This document shows, in pieces, positions 8,327 through 15,993 of a DNA stretch of 64,000 nt; positions within the stretch are counted from its first letter, which is position 1; every line of letters begins with the position of its first letter. The position numbers and the translations under genes are program-made. The notes under the pieces were generated by a model. That model did not search any database and was not told where the DNA came from. It saw only the letters and a program-made list of their open reading frames with translations. Source of the stretch: Pseudomonas fluorescens HK44 (GTDB lineage Bacteria; Pseudomonadota; Gammaproteobacteria; Pseudomonadales; Pseudomonadaceae); NCBI RefSeq assembly GCF_000217955.3, contig NZ_AFOY02000010.1:62001-126000 (forward strand). Direction: 5' to 3'.

Positions 8327-10723
8327 TCAATAGAACAAGTTCTCCTGCCGCAGTCGCGCGAAGCGCTCAAGCGCTGCGGCATCGAGCGCTTGCGCGGCGT
8401 CAGGCGCTGCGCCGTCGCGAATGGCTTGCCACACGGCTTGCGAGCCGATTGAACCACGGGTCGCCGCAATATCGAACGTGCCGGGATAGAGCGCATGCAG
8501 CGTGGCAAGCAGCGCCAATCCCAGGTGTGCGACGGGACGTTGCTCAGGCACCGGGTTGCGCGTGATGCTCACGCCATGACAGAGCTGACCGTGCCAGTTC
8601 GATTCAGTGGGCACGAAGTCGATCGGCTCGAAATGCGCGCCAACGTTGAGGGCATTTAGCGCATGGGCGAGCTGGGTCGCGTTGATCCACGGCGCGCCGA
8701 TCCACTCGAACGGATGCGCTGTGCCGCGTCCCACGCTCAGTCTCGCGCCCTCGAGCAAACCGACATCCGGGTAGAGGTCCAGTTGGGACAGCGTGCGCAG
8801 GTTCGGCGAGAGCGGCACCCAACCGAGCCCGGTGTCGGCGAAGGTCATCGCGCGCCGGTAGCCCAGCATCGGCACAACGCGCAGGTCCGCGCCAATGTGC
8901 TTGTTGCGGTTGAACAGACTCGCCAGCTCGCCGACCGTCATGCCGGGCGCCAGCGGTGCCGGGAAATAACCGGTGAACGATTCGTGATCGCTGTCCAGCA
9001 CCGGTCCGCCAAATCGCTGCGCACCGAGCGGATCGGGCCGGTCCAGCACGAACAGTGGAATGCGCCGCGCCGCAGCGGCCTCGAGTGCGTAGCCGAGCGT
9101 CGTCTCATAGGTGAAGAAGCGCACGCCGGCGTCCTGAATGTCGAAGACCAGCGCATCCAGTCCAGACAGCGAACCGGCCGGAAAGCGCCGCGCCGCGCCG
9201 TAGAGGCTATGTACGGTGAGGCCCGTCGCCGTATCGAGGGTGTCACCGACCCGCTCGTCCATGTCGATATTCAGCCCATGTTCCGGTGAAAACAGCGCCG
9301 CCAGCGTGACGCCTGGCGCGTGCGCGAGTACATCGACGGTGCGCCGGCCCTCGGCATCGAAGCCGCTGCGATTGGTGATCAAGCCCACACGCTTGCCGGC
9401 GAGCGGCGCAAACCGCTGAGCCTCGAGCACGTCGATGCCGGTCTGCACCGGGCCCGTCGAGATCGGCAGGCGATCGACGGCACTCAGCGCCGGTAACGTC
9501 GATGGCAGCCATTGGCCGATTTGCGCGACGCTCGCAGGCGGGGCCCGGCTTGCCAGCAGCGCGAGCAACTGCGCACGAAGCGGACGGGCGTCACCGCGGT
9601 CGTCCGGGTACACGCGGTTGGTCAGGATAACGATGAATTGACGCGTTAGCAGATCGATCCACAGGCCCGTGCCGGTGTATCCGGTGTGGCCGATCAGGCC
9701 AATCGGTGGCAGACGGTCGTGGTTCGACGCGAACGGTGCGGCCAGGTCCCAGCCGAGTCCGCGCCACGGCGGGGTCGCGAGCGGTGAGGCGGCACTCGTG
9801 AGCGCGGCGATGCTTGCTGGCCGCAGAATCTGCAGGCTGCCAGCGCGCCCCTCGTTAAGCATCATCTGCGCGAAGCGAGCGAGGTCATCCGCGGTGGAAA
9901 ACAACCCGGCGTTGCCGGAGACGCCGCCCATCCATTCGGCCGTCGGATCGTGCACGCGGCCGCGGCGGATACCGGCCTTGTTCGCGAGTGTCGGCGCACT
10001 GCGGGCTGCTCGCCCGGCGTCCGGCACAAAAACTGTGTCGCGCATACCGAGCGGGCCGAAGATGTAGGCCTGGCAATACGCGTCGAGGGTGCGGTGGGTG
10101 ATGCGCTCGACCAGTTCGCCCAGCACCACGAAATTCAGGTCACTGTAGATGACGCGTTCACCTGGAACGCTGCGCAGACGCTGCGCCGCAATCGCGCTCA
10201 ACACACCTTCGCGGTCTGGATGCAGTGGCCGCACAGGCAGGTCTGGCAGCAGCCCGGAGGTGTGCGCCAGCAGATGACGAACGGTCACCGCGTCTTTGCC
10301 GAAGGCCGCAAAGGCCGGCCAATACTGGGCAACGCGTGCGTCCAGATCGATGCGGCCCGCTTCGGCCAGTTGCATGATCGCCGTGGTGGTCGCGATGACT
10401 TTGGTCAGCGACGCGAGGTCGAACTCGGTGCTCAGCGTCATCGGTTCGGGGTCGGGCGTTGTCGCGCGTTGCCCAAAGGCCTGGCGATAGAACACGTGCG
10501 TGGCATCCCCGATCAGGACGACGGCCCCCGGAAGGCGTCCGGCGGTGATTTGTCCCTCGATGATCTGCGCGGCTTGCAGGCGCGCTGCCGCATCGAGATC
10601 GGCGGCACCCGCGATCTGCGCCGCCGCCATTCCAAGCAGTATTGCCCAGCGTTGCAGCGCACCGATCAACGGTGCGGCAAATCGGCGGCGTCGTAATGAT
10701 TGCGCGGGTTCCATAACATCCAT
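8327..10723 (-). CDS. Serine beta-lactamase-like domain fused to NamZ-type (DUF1343) muramidase
   Basis: This 798-residue protein has a basic N-terminus and hydrophobic segment (about 25-41) that look like a signal peptide. Residues about 50-395 form a class-C-like serine hydrolase: S105-LT-K108, Y193-SD, and H346-TG as the third motif. Residues about 428-798 are DUF1343/NamZ, with VGLITNRSG, FSPEHG (479-484) and a conserved DIQDAG-VRFFTY region; NamZ of Bacillus removes N-acetylmuramic acid exolytically from peptidoglycan. The fusion suggests one exported enzyme that trims peptide and sugar parts of murein. It overlaps the upstream gene by 58 bases; an ATG at 10714 would shorten this. Base composition is richer in GC than in neighbouring groEL or usp, like the next two genes, suggesting transfer as a block. 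Confidence 0.88.
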   Translation of the reverse strand: MDVMEPAQSLRRRRFAAPLIGALQRWAILLGMAAAQIAGAADLDAAARLQAAQIIEGQITAGRLPGAVVLIGDATHVFYRQAFGQRATTPDPEPMTLSTEFDLASLTKVIATTTAIMQLAEAGRIDLDARVAQYWPAFAAFGKDAVTVRHLLAHTSGLLPDLPVRPLHPDREGVLSAIAAQRLRSVPGERVIYSDLNFVVLGELVERITHRTLDAYCQAYIFGPLGMRDTVFVPDAGRAARSAPTLANKAGIRRGRVHDPTAEWMGGVSGNAGLFSTADDLARFAQMMLNEGRAGSLQILRPASIAALTSAASPLATPPWRGLGWDLAAPFASNHDRLPPIGLIGHTGYTGTGLWIDLLTRQFIVILTNRVYPDDRGDARPLRAQLLALLASRAPPASVAQIGQWLPSTLPALSAVDRLPISTGPVQTGIDVLEAQRFAPLAGKRVGLITNRSGFDAEGRRTVDVLAHAPGVTLAALFSPEHGLNIDMDERVGDTLDTATGLTVHSLYGAARRFPAGSLSGLDALVFDIQDAGVRFFTYETTLGYALEAAAARRIPLFVLDRPDPLGAQRFGGPVLDSDHESFTGYFPAPLAPGMTVGELASLFNRNKHIGADLRVVPMLGYRRAMTFADTGLGWVPLSPNLRTLSQLDLYPDVGLLEGARLSVGRGTAHPFEWIGAPWINATQLAHALNALNVGAHFEPIDFVPTESNWHGQLCHGVSITRNPVPEQRPVAHLGLALLATLHALYPGTFDIAATRGSIGSQAVWQAIRDGAAPDAAQALDAAALERFARLRQENLFY

Positions 10724-11940
10724 CCATCGGTGCCGGCTGCATCGGCGGCGTTGACCTGTGCATTGATCGCCGCTGCGTCAAACAGGCGACGATCGAACGC
10801 ATAGTCGCGAAAGGCTTGTAGCCACGGACGAAAACGCACGCCCGGCAGACGTGTGCGCTTCATCGCCTCTGTCAGGGAGCGCCTGACGATCTGAGCGGGA
10901 TCGCTGACCGGGTTGGCCAGGCCCGGCAGCCCCCAGGTAAAACCGGACGGGTAGAGCATCGGCGAAATATAGTCGAGCGGCTCGCCGAGCAATTCGATTT
11001 GCTGGCCGATCGCAGTATCGTCCAGGTTCCAGCAAACGTAGCCGAAGATGTCCGCGGAGACGAATACATTGTAGGGCGCGAGCCGTGTACGTGCGGCCTG
11101 CAGGAGGCCGACAATCGCCGCGGTCCGGTTGCGCCGGGTATTGGACAGGGCAAAGTGCAGCCCGCTCTTGTCGGGGAAGCGCACATAGTCGAACTGCACC
11201 TCGTCGAAGCCCATCTGCGCCGCCTCCTCGGCGACATCGAGATTGTGCTGCCGTACGGCGTGCGAAAACGGATCCATCCATTGCAGGTTCTCGCCATCGC
11301 GCCACGGCTCGCCTTCGGTGGTGTGCACGCTCCACTCTGGATGTGCGGCGGCGAGCGGATCGTCCTTGAACACCACGATGCGCGCGATCAGATACAGGTG
11401 TTGCGCATGCAGCCGGGCCAGCAGCGCCGCAAAGTCGTGGTCCTGTGGTGCGCGCATCGTCACGTGCGCGGCTGCGCCGATGGCCTCGCGCGCCGCGCTA
11501 CGATACGGCGTCAGGCCGCGGTCGCCCTTGACGTCGATCACCAGTGCATTGATCGCGGTGCTTTCGGCAAGGCTGAGGGCATTATTGCGCAGCGCCTTGC
11601 TGGTCACGCCGAACACCGACAAATACAGCGCTTTCGGGCGAAACGGGGTCAAGGTGAGCGTCACAGGCGTATCGCCGGAGACCTTCGCCTCGGTGCGCAG
11701 ATACCCTGGAGCGCGGGCCGCCACGCTCTCCACCGCCTGAGCGATTTCGAACTGCCCGTGTTCGTCGGTGCGCATCACACCCGCCGTTGTCGTGATGATC
11801 GCGTCGGCGATCGGATTCTGTGTGCTTGAGTCGAGCACGACACCCGTGACGGCCAGAGCGCCTCGCTGGCTCAACAGGGTAGTAAAGACGACGAGCAGCG
11901 TTGGGATCGTATAGCGCCTCACTGCGCTTATGAAGGTCAT
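10666..11940 (-). CDS. Exported DUF4015-type putative glycoside hydrolase
   Basis: The 424-residue product has a signal peptide (hydrophobic 11-29, ending about ALA), a small carboxypeptidase-regulatory-like beta domain (about 30-95, VTGVVLDSSTQNPIADA), then a TIM-barrel domain with ALVIDVKGDRG near residue 135, FDEVQFDYVRFP near 250, and LDYISPMLYPSGF near 335. These motifs are the hallmarks of the putative glycosyl hydrolase family DUF4015. Substrate unknown. It overlaps the deacetylase gene upstream by 4 bases and the NamZ-fusion downstream by up to 58, so all three are translated from one message. Together they look like a kit for modifying a cell-wall or exported glycan. Confidence 0.85.
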   Translation of the reverse strand: MTFISAVRRYTIPTLLVVFTTLLSQRGALAVTGVVLDSSTQNPIADAIITTTAGVMRTDEHGQFEIAQAVESVAARAPGYLRTEAKVSGDTPVTLTLTPFRPKALYLSVFGVTSKALRNNALSLAESTAINALVIDVKGDRGLTPYRSAAREAIGAAAHVTMRAPQDHDFAALLARLHAQHLYLIARIVVFKDDPLAAAHPEWSVHTTEGEPWRDGENLQWMDPFSHAVRQHNLDVAEEAAQMGFDEVQFDYVRFPDKSGLHFALSNTRRNRTAAIVGLLQAARTRLAPYNVFVSADIFGYVCWNLDDTAIGQQIELLGEPLDYISPMLYPSGFTWGLPGLANPVSDPAQIVRRSLTEAMKRTRLPGVRFRPWLQAFRDYAFDRRLFDAAAINAQVNAADAAGTDGWMLWNPRNHYDAADLPHR

Positions 11941-12755
11941 CGTGCGCTCTCCGTTGCGGGCATTGCCGGGGTGTTCGGTTCGCCAAGCAGGTGCGCGAAT
12001 GCGCTGGCGCCGTAGGCATCGGTCATCAGGAAGCGCGGCAGCGCGAGCAGTCGGTCGTGCCGGTCCGCCTTGCGCGCGTCCAGGGTGAAGGCGACCACAT
12101 AACCGTCGTCGGCGGCGAGTGCGATCAACTCGTCGTCATAGATCCCGAAAGGCCACGCGAGCATGTCGATAGGCGTACCGGTTTGCGCCTCGAGGCGTTG
12201 ACGGGATTTGTCGAGTTGCATGCGCACGAATTGCTGGAAATCTGCCGGCGTACGGTGTCTGCGCTCGACCTTGAAATTGGGATGCCAGTACGTATGCCCC
12301 TGGATGTCAAAGAGCCCGGTTTGTTTCAGGCTGCGCAATTGTTCCCAGGTCAGTGCATAGGACGCGTTCGAGATCGCCGATGGATAGATGAACAGCGTGA
12401 CCGGAAAACGCTCGCGCTGCACGATGGGCAACAGCTTTTCGAATACCGAGCGATGCCCGTCGTCGACGGTGATCGCCACCGGCTTCTGCGGTAACGTCGC
12501 ATTGGGGTCGCGCAACCAGTCGACCACCTCGCGCAGCGGCACGATGTGGTAGCCATGCTCGTGGAGGACGCGTAACTGGGTTTCGAAAGTGCTCATGCGC
12601 ACGGTCATCGAGTCGTCCAGTGTCTGCGAAAAACGGTGGTAAACAAGGATCGTGACGCGCGGTTCGGCGCTTTGCGCAGCTGCGTCCGCACCCCAGGCCT
12701 GCCCGCCGATGCACACCAGCATGGCGCACACCAGAAGCCGGATCGCGCTGCTCAT
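11937..12755 (-). CDS. Exported polysaccharide deacetylase (CE4 family)
   Basis: The second ATG at 12755 is favoured because GAGGG lies 5 bases upstream, overlapping the first possible start at 12767. The resulting 272-residue protein begins with a signal peptide (about 1-22, ending WGA). The NodB-like domain shows ILVYHRF, VAITVDDGH with the metal-binding Asp pair, DIQGHTYWHPNF with a His-x3-His-like metal site, and WPFGIYDDE. Such enzymes remove acetyl groups from N-acetyl-glucosamine residues of peptidoglycan or poly-N-acetylglucosamine. First gene of a three-gene operon. The Anr box at 12788 is only 33 bases away, too close for class II activation on this strand, so its promoter may differ. 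Confidence 0.9.
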   Translation of the reverse strand: MSSAIRLLVCAMLVCIGGQAWGADAAAQSAEPRVTILVYHRFSQTLDDSMTVRMSTFETQLRVLHEHGYHIVPLREVVDWLRDPNATLPQKPVAITVDDGHRSVFEKLLPIVQRERFPVTLFIYPSAISNASYALTWEQLRSLKQTGLFDIQGHTYWHPNFKVERRHRTPADFQQFVRMQLDKSRQRLEAQTGTPIDMLAWPFGIYDDELIALAADDGYVVAFTLDARKADRHDRLLALPRFLMTDAYGASAFAHLLGEPNTPAMPATESAR

Positions 12756-12787
12756 ATAAGCCCTCATGTGGCAGGTTCTGACTTGAT

Positions 12788-12801
12788 TTGATCTAAATCA
12801 A
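12788..12801. promoter_or_regulatory. Anr/FNR-type box (TTGATCTAAATCAA), perfect half-sites
   Basis: Exact half-sites, with an extra TTGAT directly before it at 12783. It is in the divergent region between the deacetylase operon (minus) and the nitroreductase (plus). Spacing fits class II activation of the nitroreductase: predicted transcript start near 12836, before GAGG at 12847. For the minus operon the same rule would place the transcript start at its start codon. Confidence 0.82.
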
Positions 12802-12859
12802 TAGTAGATCCTCGTTGGCGGGCCACTGTATGAAACGACAATATTTGAGGCTGGCCGCC

Positions 12860-13420
12860 ATGAATATCAACGAGGCAATCTCGGGCCGTCGCTCGACGCG
12901 TGAATACACGAAAGAAGCGGTTGATGAACTCATCATTCGTCGTTTGATCAATGCCGCCGTCCAGGCGCCCAGCGCAGTCAACCAACAACCGTGGACGTTC
13001 ACGGTGATCCGCGATCAGGAACTGCTGGACCGGGTCTCGCGCGAAGCGAAAACCTATCTGCTTGCGACAGTGCCCGCAGGGACCCAGTCCGAGCACTTTT
13101 ATTCGATGCTCAACGATCCGGGTTTCCAGATCTTCTATCACGCGCCGGTACTCATCCTGATTTCGGGGAGTGCGCCTGGTCCGTGGATCGTCGAAGACTG
13201 CGCCCTGGCTGCCGAGAATCTGATGCTTGCCGCGTACGCTGAAGGACTCGGCACCTGCTGGATCGGTTTTGCCCAGGGTTTTCTGAATACGCCGGAGGGC
13301 AAGCATGTACTGGGCCTCCCTGCCGGATCGAGGCCAGTGGCGCCCATCATCGTTGGCCATCCGAAGTCCGCGCCCGCGCCCGTCCAGCACAAGGACGCTG
13401 AGATCCGCTGGATTGGCTGA
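12860..13420 (+). CDS. Nitroreductase-family flavoprotein
   Basis: The start at 12860 (GAGG 9 bases before) gives 186 residues beginning MNINEAISGRRSTREY, the usual opening of the family; an ATG at 12815 adds only 15 residues with no ribosome site. Other marks are VQAPSAVNQQPWTF (FMN phosphate binding), EDCALAAENLMLAA and GLGTCWIGF. The family reduces nitro compounds, quinones or enones with NAD(P)H through FMN. The Anr box 59 bases upstream indicates low-oxygen expression, as for other island genes. The physiological acceptor is unknown. Ends in a hairpin shared with the convergent PRPP-synthetase gene. Confidence 0.92.
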   Translation: MNINEAISGRRSTREYTKEAVDELIIRRLINAAVQAPSAVNQQPWTFTVIRDQELLDRVSREAKTYLLATVPAGTQSEHFYSMLNDPGFQIFYHAPVLILISGSAPGPWIVEDCALAAENLMLAAYAEGLGTCWIGFAQGFLNTPEGKHVLGLPAGSRPVAPIIVGHPKSAPAPVQHKDAEIRWIG

Positions 13421-13442
13421 GCAGGAGGCAGCCTGTGCTCAG
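13417..13442. terminator. Hairpin spanning two convergent stop codons
   Basis: CTGAGCA (13417-13423) pairs with TGCTCAG (13436-13442) around a 12-base loop. The stem contains the TGA of the nitroreductase gene and the stop of the minus-strand PRPP-synthetase gene. No T tract follows on either strand, so it is at best a weak bidirectional terminator or an RNA 3' end protector. Confidence 0.4.
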
Positions 13443-14404
13443 ACGGTACCAAACGCTCCATTTTCTGCCAGTAACGTGGCAATCAGGGCGGTGCTGTCGA
13501 GGACGTGCAAACGGGTCGTGACACAGTCGGCAGGCAGGCGAAACGGAGGCACGCTGTCAGCGATCGCCAGGTGTTCAAACAGCGGCCTGTCGAGCAGGTC
13601 GCTGCCACCGGTGAACAAGCCATGGGTGGCAGCTGCAAACAACCGGGCAGCACCGGCCTGCTGGCAGGCAAGGCCCGCATGCATCAGCGTTTCACCGGTG
13701 CTGATCAGGTCGTCGAAAATAATCGCGGTCTTGCCCAGCACTTCGCCCACCAGCAGCGTACCGGTGAACGTCGCTTGGCCACGGTGCTTTTCCATCAGCG
13801 CACCACCCACTGCGCGTCCCAATTGCCGCTCCAGAGCCTGACGAAACTGCTCGGCCCGCTTGGTGCCGCCGGCGTCCGGGGAAACCGAGACCACCTCGGC
13901 GTCGCCGACCAGCCCGGCGAAATGCCGGGCGAACAATTCCGCGCACTGCACGTTCCAGGTGGGAATGCGAAAGGCGTTATCAAACGCTGCCGGGTTGTGC
14001 ACTTCCAGGGCCACCAGACGGTCCACGCCGCAGGCTTCAATCATGGCCGCCACGTGGCGGGTGATCGTCGGGTCCTGAGGTTGGGTGCGACGATCCTTGC
14101 GTCCGTAGCAGAGGTAGGGCGTCACGGCCTGCACCTGGCGAGCGCCGGCATCCTTGAGTGCGCCGCAAAAAAACAGCAGCCGACACAGCTTGTCGTTTGC
14201 GCTCTGCCGGTCATCCCCATACAAGGAATGGAACACCACCACCTCACGACCGTTGACTGACTCCAGCGGTCGGCATTTATGCTCGCCATCTTCATAGTCG
14301 CGCTCCTCGTGGAGCGCCAATTGACAGCCAAGCCGTTGCGCGACGCGGCTCGCGTAGTGCTCACTGCCTTGCAGGGCAAACAGAAGCGGGCGTTCGGTGA
14401 GCAT
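13439..14404 (-). CDS. Divergent ribose-phosphate pyrophosphokinase (PRPP synthetase)
   Basis: AAGGAG 7 bases before the ATG at 14404 decides this start; 321 residues. Visible motifs are a diverged FEDGE-like YEDGE, YGRKDRR in the ATP-binding loop, HNPAAFDNAF, SPDAGGTKRA, an EKHRG flexible-loop Lys, and the PRPP/ribose-phosphate loop AIIFDDLISTGET. The normal enzyme makes PRPP from ribose 5-phosphate and ATP. The changes from housekeeping Prs suggest an extra paralogue with its own regulation. It follows the phosphoribosyltransferase gene by 27 bases, so product and consumer of PRPP are encoded together behind the Anr box at 15088. In some bacteria a paralogue like this sits next to a thymidine/AMP phosphorylase gene; none is seen here. 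Confidence 0.87.
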   Translation of the reverse strand: MLTERPLLFALQGSEHYASRVAQRLGCQLALHEERDYEDGEHKCRPLESVNGREVVVFHSLYGDDRQSANDKLCRLLFFCGALKDAGARQVQAVTPYLCYGRKDRRTQPQDPTITRHVAAMIEACGVDRLVALEVHNPAAFDNAFRIPTWNVQCAELFARHFAGLVGDAEVVSVSPDAGGTKRAEQFRQALERQLGRAVGGALMEKHRGQATFTGTLLVGEVLGKTAIIFDDLISTGETLMHAGLACQQAGAARLFAAATHGLFTGGSDLLDRPLFEHLAIADSVPPFRLPADCVTTRLHVLDSTALIATLLAENGAFGTV

Positions 14405-14431
14405 GTGGTGGCTCCTTCGAGGCACTCCCCG

Positions 14432-14998
14432 TCAGTGGGCGGCACCATGACGCAGAACTTCGATGCAAAACTCCGCTTCGTAGGGAGGCACGTTGCATTC
14501 GACGATGTCATTGGCGGCAACCTGTAAATGCACGCCGACAATATCGGCATGGATCGGCTGCCGGCAGACATGCCGATCGACCAATACGGCGGTGTAGACC
14601 CGACGCGCACCGAGTTGCGCCAGGTACGCGCAGGTGCGCAGCAGCGAATGGCCTTCAAACAGTACGTCATCGACAACAAGTAGGGTGGTGCTGGCAAGGT
14701 CCAGAGCGCCCAGAAGCGGGTTTTCGGTCAATTGCGTGTGTGCATGCAGCACGCTGAGATCATCGGCATAACGCTTGACCTTCAGGGGGTATAGAGGCAA
14801 TTCCGGTTGGCCGGTCTGACGGGACAGATGTTGCTGTAAACGCTGTGCCAGCGGCTCGCCGCGGCGCTGGATGCCGATGAGTACCGCTTGAGCGGGCGGC
14901 AACAGTGCCGCGGCCTGGCGCGCCATCGCCTGCAGTACCCCATCGAGTTCATCGCTGTCGTACACGCGCAACCGCTGACTCGCAGGTAGGATCGGCAT
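14432..14998 (-). CDS. PyrR/Hpt-like phosphoribosyltransferase
   Basis: GGGAG 6 bases before the ATG at 14998 marks the start (188 residues, MPILPASQRLRVYD). The PRPP loop LLVVDDVLFEGHS (about residues 105-117) is the type-I phosphoribosyltransferase signature, with the usual T replaced (VLFEGHS rather than VLYTGRT). An upstream AVLIGIQRRGEPLA segment fits the PyrR/Hpt fold. PyrR proteins either regulate pyrimidine genes through RNA binding or act as uracil phosphoribosyltransferases. It is the first gene of a two-gene operon with PRPP synthetase and lies 89 bases from an exact Anr box. The substrate base is not predictable from sequence. Confidence 0.82.
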   Translation of the reverse strand: MPILPASQRLRVYDSDELDGVLQAMARQAAALLPPAQAVLIGIQRRGEPLAQRLQQHLSRQTGQPELPLYPLKVKRYADDLSVLHAHTQLTENPLLGALDLASTTLLVVDDVLFEGHSLLRTCAYLAQLGARRVYTAVLVDRHVCRQPIHADIVGVHLQVAANDIVECNVPPYEAEFCIEVLRHGAAH

Positions 14999-15087
14999 AG
15001 CAGTCTCCCGTCGAGAGCCGATAGATTGATCATAGCGCAAGGGGCCGCTGCTGATGGCGGTGGGCATCTCTGGCGTGCGCGGGGGAC

Positions 15088-15101
15088 TTGATATAAATCA
15101 A
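15088..15101. promoter_or_regulatory. Anr/FNR-type box (TTGATATAAATCAA), perfect half-sites
   Basis: Identical to the site at 7271. It can drive the minus-strand phosphoribosyltransferase operon (predicted transcript start near 15053) and, on the plus strand, whatever follows the Usp remnant at 15177, including the phosphoribosyltransferase gene at 15286. Confidence 0.85.
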
Positions 15102-15176
15102 GACCAGGGAGACCTCATGGGAGGAATCTGAATAAAAAACGGGTGTTGACCGGCAACTGAGCACCTCCCACGCGCT

Positions 15177-15251
15177 GATGGGCTGGAAAAGCTTCTCGGC
15201 AGTACGCCTGAACTTGTCCTGTATCCGATGCCTTGCAGCGTTCTGGCGGTG
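15177..15251 (+). pseudogene. Remnant of a universal stress protein gene (3' end only)
   Basis: In one frame this stretch reads DGLEKLLGSTPELVLYPMP and then CSVLAV, nearly the same as the last 25 residues of the Usp protein ending at 8302 (HGLEKLLGST then TEHILYQVPCSVLAV). The DNA is also clearly similar. The Usp stop codon is replaced by CGG and reading runs on out of homology. The preceding bases hold an Anr box identical to that of the intact gene but no Usp coding sequence. The simplest reading is a deletion that removed most of a second usp gene and left its promoter and tail. Confidence 0.8.
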
Positions 15252-15285
15252 CGGATTTGGCTCGATTGCCTCAGGAGGTTTCCAA

Positions 15286-15993
15286 ATGATCCAGAATTCC
15301 TCACTGAATACCATCTTGCGCGACCGGACTGCTGCCGGTCGAACCTTGGTGGAACCGCTGCTCAAATACGCTCATCGACCCGATGTCATCGTGCTGGCCT
15401 TGCCCCGTGGCGGTGTTCCGGTGGCCTATGAAGTGGCCACGGCCCTGGAGGTTCGCCTGGACCTGATGCTGGTCCGCAAGCTGGGGGTTCCGTCCCAGCC
15501 GGAATTTGCCATGGGCGCCATTGCCAGCGGCGGCATACAAATCGTCAATGAAGGGGCGCTACGGGTTCACCCGATTGACCAGGACACGTTTGATGCCGTG
15601 GTCGCACGGGAAACCCGGGAACTCTCTCGTCGTGAGCATTTGTACCGGGCAACGCGTGCACCGGTAGTACTCAAGGACCAGGTGGTGATTCTGATCGATG
15701 ACGGTCTGGCGACAGGGGCCTCGATGATGGCCGCGATCCACGCTGTGCGCCTGCAAGCACCGTCGCGCATTGTCGTTGCCGTGCCCGTGGCACCACTTGA
15801 GACGGTCGAGGCGCTGCGCACCGAAGTGGATGAGCTGGTGTGTCCGCTCATTCCCGAGTGGCTGATGTCGATCGGCTATTGGTACGTGAACTTCACCCAG
15901 ACCTCGGACGAAGAGGTTATCGATCTTTTGCGGCGAGCCTGGCAACGAGAGTCCAGCACGGGCACTGCCCTTCAGGAGGGTTCCGATGCTTGA
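15286..15993 (+). CDS. Phosphoribosyltransferase (Rv0571c N-domain type)
   Basis: AGGAGG at 15273-15278, 7 bases before the ATG at 15286, fixes the start; the longer frame from 15178 reads through the Usp remnant in another frame. The 235-residue protein shows LALPRGGVPVAYEVA near residue 35, LVRKLGVPSQPEFAMGAIA, and the PRPP loop VVILIDDGLATGASM near 125. This group is common in stress islands and is fused in mycobacterial Rv0571c-type proteins to a dienelactone-hydrolase domain. Here that hydrolase is the next gene, overlapping by 8 bases. The acceptor base is unknown. Expression probably starts at the Anr box at 15088. Confidence 0.88.
   Translation: MIQNSSLNTILRDRTAAGRTLVEPLLKYAHRPDVIVLALPRGGVPVAYEVATALEVRLDLMLVRKLGVPSQPEFAMGAIASGGIQIVNEGALRVHPIDQDTFDAVVARETRELSRREHLYRATRAPVVLKDQVVILIDDGLATGASMMAAIHAVRLQAPSRIVVAVPVAPLETVEALRTEVDELVCPLIPEWLMSIGYWYVNFTQTSDEEVIDLLRRAWQRESSTGTALQEGSDA

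Noticed and set aside
10999-11829. 276-residue frame opposite the DUF4015 gene
   Set aside because: Shadow frame in GC-rich DNA; the minus-strand gene has signal peptide and family motifs.
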